Part shown: in pieces, positions 61,440 to 64,000 of the stretch | Layout: every line of letters starts with the position of its first letter | How positions within the stretch are numbered: position 1 is the stretch's first letter | Assembly: GCA_003254905.1 (NCBI GenBank) | Contig: QANU01001262.1 | Coordinates: 1,197,271-1,261,270 of the forward strand | Length of the DNA: 64,000 bases | Source: Nissolia schottii | Taxonomy: Eukaryota; Streptophyta; Magnoliopsida; Fabales; Fabaceae | Direction: 5' to 3' | Translations under genes and position numbers: made by a program | The notes under the pieces: model-generated | What the model saw: the letters and a program-made list of their open reading frames with translations, nothing else | Databases searched by the model: none | Told to the model about the DNA's origin: nothing

Positions 61440-64000
61440 TGTCCGATCATGTATGGCCAACTGCATAGTTCCAAAAACACAAAGGGATGTGGGACTGAAA
61501 AATGAGAGAACGAGCTATAGCCAATATGCTTTGATGTTTTCTCTCTACCATAACATTTTGTTGAGGTGTTTCAATACATGTTGTTTGATGAATTATGCCA
61601 TGGTGAGAAAAAAAAATCATTCATCAAAAATTCCTGGCCATTGTCTATCCTTACAACATTTATTTTCTTTTCAGGTTGAGTGTAAACCAGATTAATAAAG
61701 GCTTGTAAAAGGGTTCGGGTTTCAGAGTCAACTTTCATGAAAAAACCCATGTAAACCTTGATTTGTCATCAACAATAGAAATGAAATTCTTATGACCATG
61801 GACTGAAGGAGTGCTCAATGGACCCCAAATACCTACATGAATTAAATCAAAGCAATTGATAGGAATAGAGGTGTTGTCAGCAAAGGGAAAATTTTTCATT
61901 TTGTCCAAATGGCAAGTTTGACAATGCTTTGAAGTTTGAAACATCTTTACAAGTAATCTCAGAAAATGATTTATGTAGAATATGTAGAAGGATGTCCTAA
62001 TCTCATATGCCAATGCCAAAATTATTTTTATTACTAATTACAGACTTATACTGAGCTAAACTATCCTGATCATGTGCATCTATGCATTTGCTTGGAATAT
62101 GGCAAGGTTCCCCAAATCTTAAAGCATATAATCCATCACTATGAACAACAACACCAATCTTTCTCAAGGAATTCTGTTCCTATATGTCACAAATGTTACC
62201 AGAAAATGTTAGATGAGTTTTGATACTAAAATTAGGTTAAAGGTAAATTGGGGAATATATAGGACATTTGTGAGGTAAAGGTCATTAGTGAAGATTATGC
62301 TGCCTGATATTTGTGCTAGGACTTTGCCGCCATTTGGTATGTGGACATTTATTGGTGGGATGTGTTTGTAGCTATGAAACTTAGACAAGGAGAAATAGAC
62401 ATGGTATGTAGCCCTTGTATCTAAGATCCATTTTGTGGTACCTACAGTGCAAGATAGGGCTGCTTTCATACTTGAGGTGTTTTGAGGCTTAGTGGTGATT
62501 TGGTTGGCGGTATGTCTTAATGCATGAGCCAGATTGTTGCAGAAGTGCTAAGAGCTGCAGGCCTGCAACTATTGATCCTTTGTGAGAATCATTCCCTCAT
62601 CTTCATGATCACAATCCTTGATTGAAGTACAATCTTTAGTTGCAGCCTCCTTTTTACTATTCTTGGTGGTCATATTATTGATTCTTGCTTTTGCATTGTC
62701 AATTTTGGCCTTGCTCCACTTCAAATGCTTAGGATGACCTGGTGGGTTGCCATGCTTATGAAAGCATCTTTCTATTGTGTGGCCTGATCTGTTGCAAAAA
62801 ACACATAATCTATTTGATTGGACTTTATTGCTCAATGCTCTTCTTCCTCATTTACTTGCAGAATTCCTGTAGCTTCTGCCTCAATTTCTGTCACTTGTTT
62901 GTTGCCTATTCTGATGTTGATCAGAATTGCTTAGTAATGTGACAGACTCAATGCCAAAAGATGACAATTGTCTCTTTTATTCAGCCAACAAAGAAAATGT
63001 ACTATTTATGTCAGGAAGAGGTTTGATCATCATTATTTGTGACCTAATATGCCCATATTGCTCATTCAAGCCCCTAAGAAATCTTACAACATAATCTTTC
63101 TTTCTATAATCTCTCACAATCCCTAATCCACAAACACAAGGTATGTTGCAAAAACAGCTAGGAATTGGCTGAAAAGTTTCTAATTCTTCCCGTATAGACT
63201 TTAATTTTGTGAAATACATAGTAATGGACAAATCACATTGTTTAATTCCATAAAACTCTTCCTGGAGCACTGCTGTTCTGAAAATGTCTCCTTGATTATA
63301 CCTGTGCTTGAGATCTTTCCATAACTCAACAATCTTCAATCCATATCACGCTTTGATAAATTTCTGGACTCAAGGAATGTGTAATCCATGAGAGTATGGA
63401 AGTGTTGCATCTATCCCATGCTCCATACATGTTGCTGTTTTTAGCAGACTTTATAATAATTCCATCCACAAACTTGAGGTTGTTTTTGGATTTCACAGCA
63501 AGTCTCATTGCTCTCTCCCAAATATGGTAATTTTGAGTTGTGAGAGTGATGGAAATTAGGGGTGAACCTAAGTTTTCTCTAGGATATATGAAATAGGGGC
63601 TTAGAGGATCATTCATTGGATTGATCTCTTAATTTACTTGAAAATTCTGTTGCTGACTTGTTGAAAATGATTGATTCACAATCGAAATTTGTGAATTTCT
63701 AGATCTGTTCGCTTGATCTTGATTCTATTCTTCCATGGTTGAATCTTGATGAATTGATGATTAGAGTGCACAGCAGAGCTCCTTAGATAATTAGGAGCTC
63801 TGATACCATAACAAATTGGTAGCAGCAAGAAGAATACAGGGAGCAGAAACTGAACTTGGTGGAATAGACTTGTTCACCATGGATGAGAAAACCAAAGAGA
63901 ATAGAATGAATTAACTCAACTCTAATGTGTGCTACAATTCAATTTATATACAACTATAGATACACTAACTGGATGCTTTACATAAAAGCTAACTAACTGA
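61440..64000 (-). mobile_element. Broken Ty1-copia retrotransposon, 5' part
   Basis: On the minus strand, in order: LTR part (about 63815-64000, cut by the window edge, with TATATAAATTG), primer-binding site (63808-63797, TGGTATCAGAGC, the initiator-Met type), gag from 63616 (MNDPLSPYFIYPREN; NYHIWERAMRLAVKSKN), a zinc knuckle CVFCNRSGHTIERC (about 62806-62765), a protease region (WILDTRATYHV, with DTR where DSG is expected), and integrase (FDLIHVGIWGPLSTPSVHGH, later IDNGQEF and VERKHQSILAIARS). Gag is split by a frameshift near 63330, and stops break the protease-integrase part. The coding trace ends near 61440; reverse transcriptase, RNase H and the 3' LTR were not found. Order PR-IN without RT between them is Ty1-copia type. 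The element is inactive. Confidence 0.88.
63797..63808 (-). other. Retrotransposon primer-binding site
   Basis: On the minus strand TGGTATCAGAGC, the complement of the 3' end of plant initiator tRNA-Met. It lies between the LTR part and gag, which fixes the element's orientation. Confidence 0.85.

Overview
The window looks like nuclear DNA of a flowering plant. Its genes have plant-type GT-AG introns, the intergenic DNA is AT-rich, and several proteins are plant-specific: a chloroplast stromal processing peptidase, a WEB-family coiled-coil protein, an R2R3-MYB and CYP76 cytochromes P450. Repeats beginning GGTTAAATATG..TTTTAGT and the style of the P450 and MYB genes suggest a papilionoid legume; that is an inference, and I cannot name the species. 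The single N (8661) next to a C-run is an assembly flaw.

Layout. 1-3448: repeat-bearing intergenic DNA. 3449-7042 (+): WEB/DUF827 coiled-coil protein, 3 exons. 8505-11389 (+): membrane-anchored NERD-domain protein, 7 exons. 11390-14812: intergenic with a Mutator-like MITE. 14813-16454 (-): R2R3-MYB, 2 exons. 16455-24979: gene-poor, holding an LTR with primer-binding site and a ~267-bp tandem array. 24980-37092 (-): stromal processing peptidase (M16), 24 exons. 39796-39986: an intact-looking tRNA-derived SINE. 40012-41010 (-): broken NAA60-type N-acetyltransferase gene. 41603-45210 (-): plastid-directed protein-kinase-like protein whose catalytic-loop Asp is missing, 12 exons. 47323-55000 (+): CYP76 cluster of two intact genes around a pseudogene that has lost its haem-binding segment. 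51399-52520: fold-back hAT-like element between the P450s. 55001-61439: gene-poor. 61440-64000 (-): broken Ty1-copia retrotransposon running off the window edge.

The genes do not form one pathway. The peptidase and the kinase-like protein are both predicted to act in plastids, and the P450s form a tandem specialised-metabolism cluster. No prokaryotic-type system, CRISPR array or operon is present. The most notable points are the NAA60 pseudogene beside the kinase-like gene (possible conserved microsynteny), the pseudokinase character of that gene, the LTR plus 267-bp array, the shared proximal promoter of the two P450s, and several mobile elements with readable target-site duplications. Exon borders were placed by hand from reading frame, splice consensus and recalled family sequences; no alignment was run.
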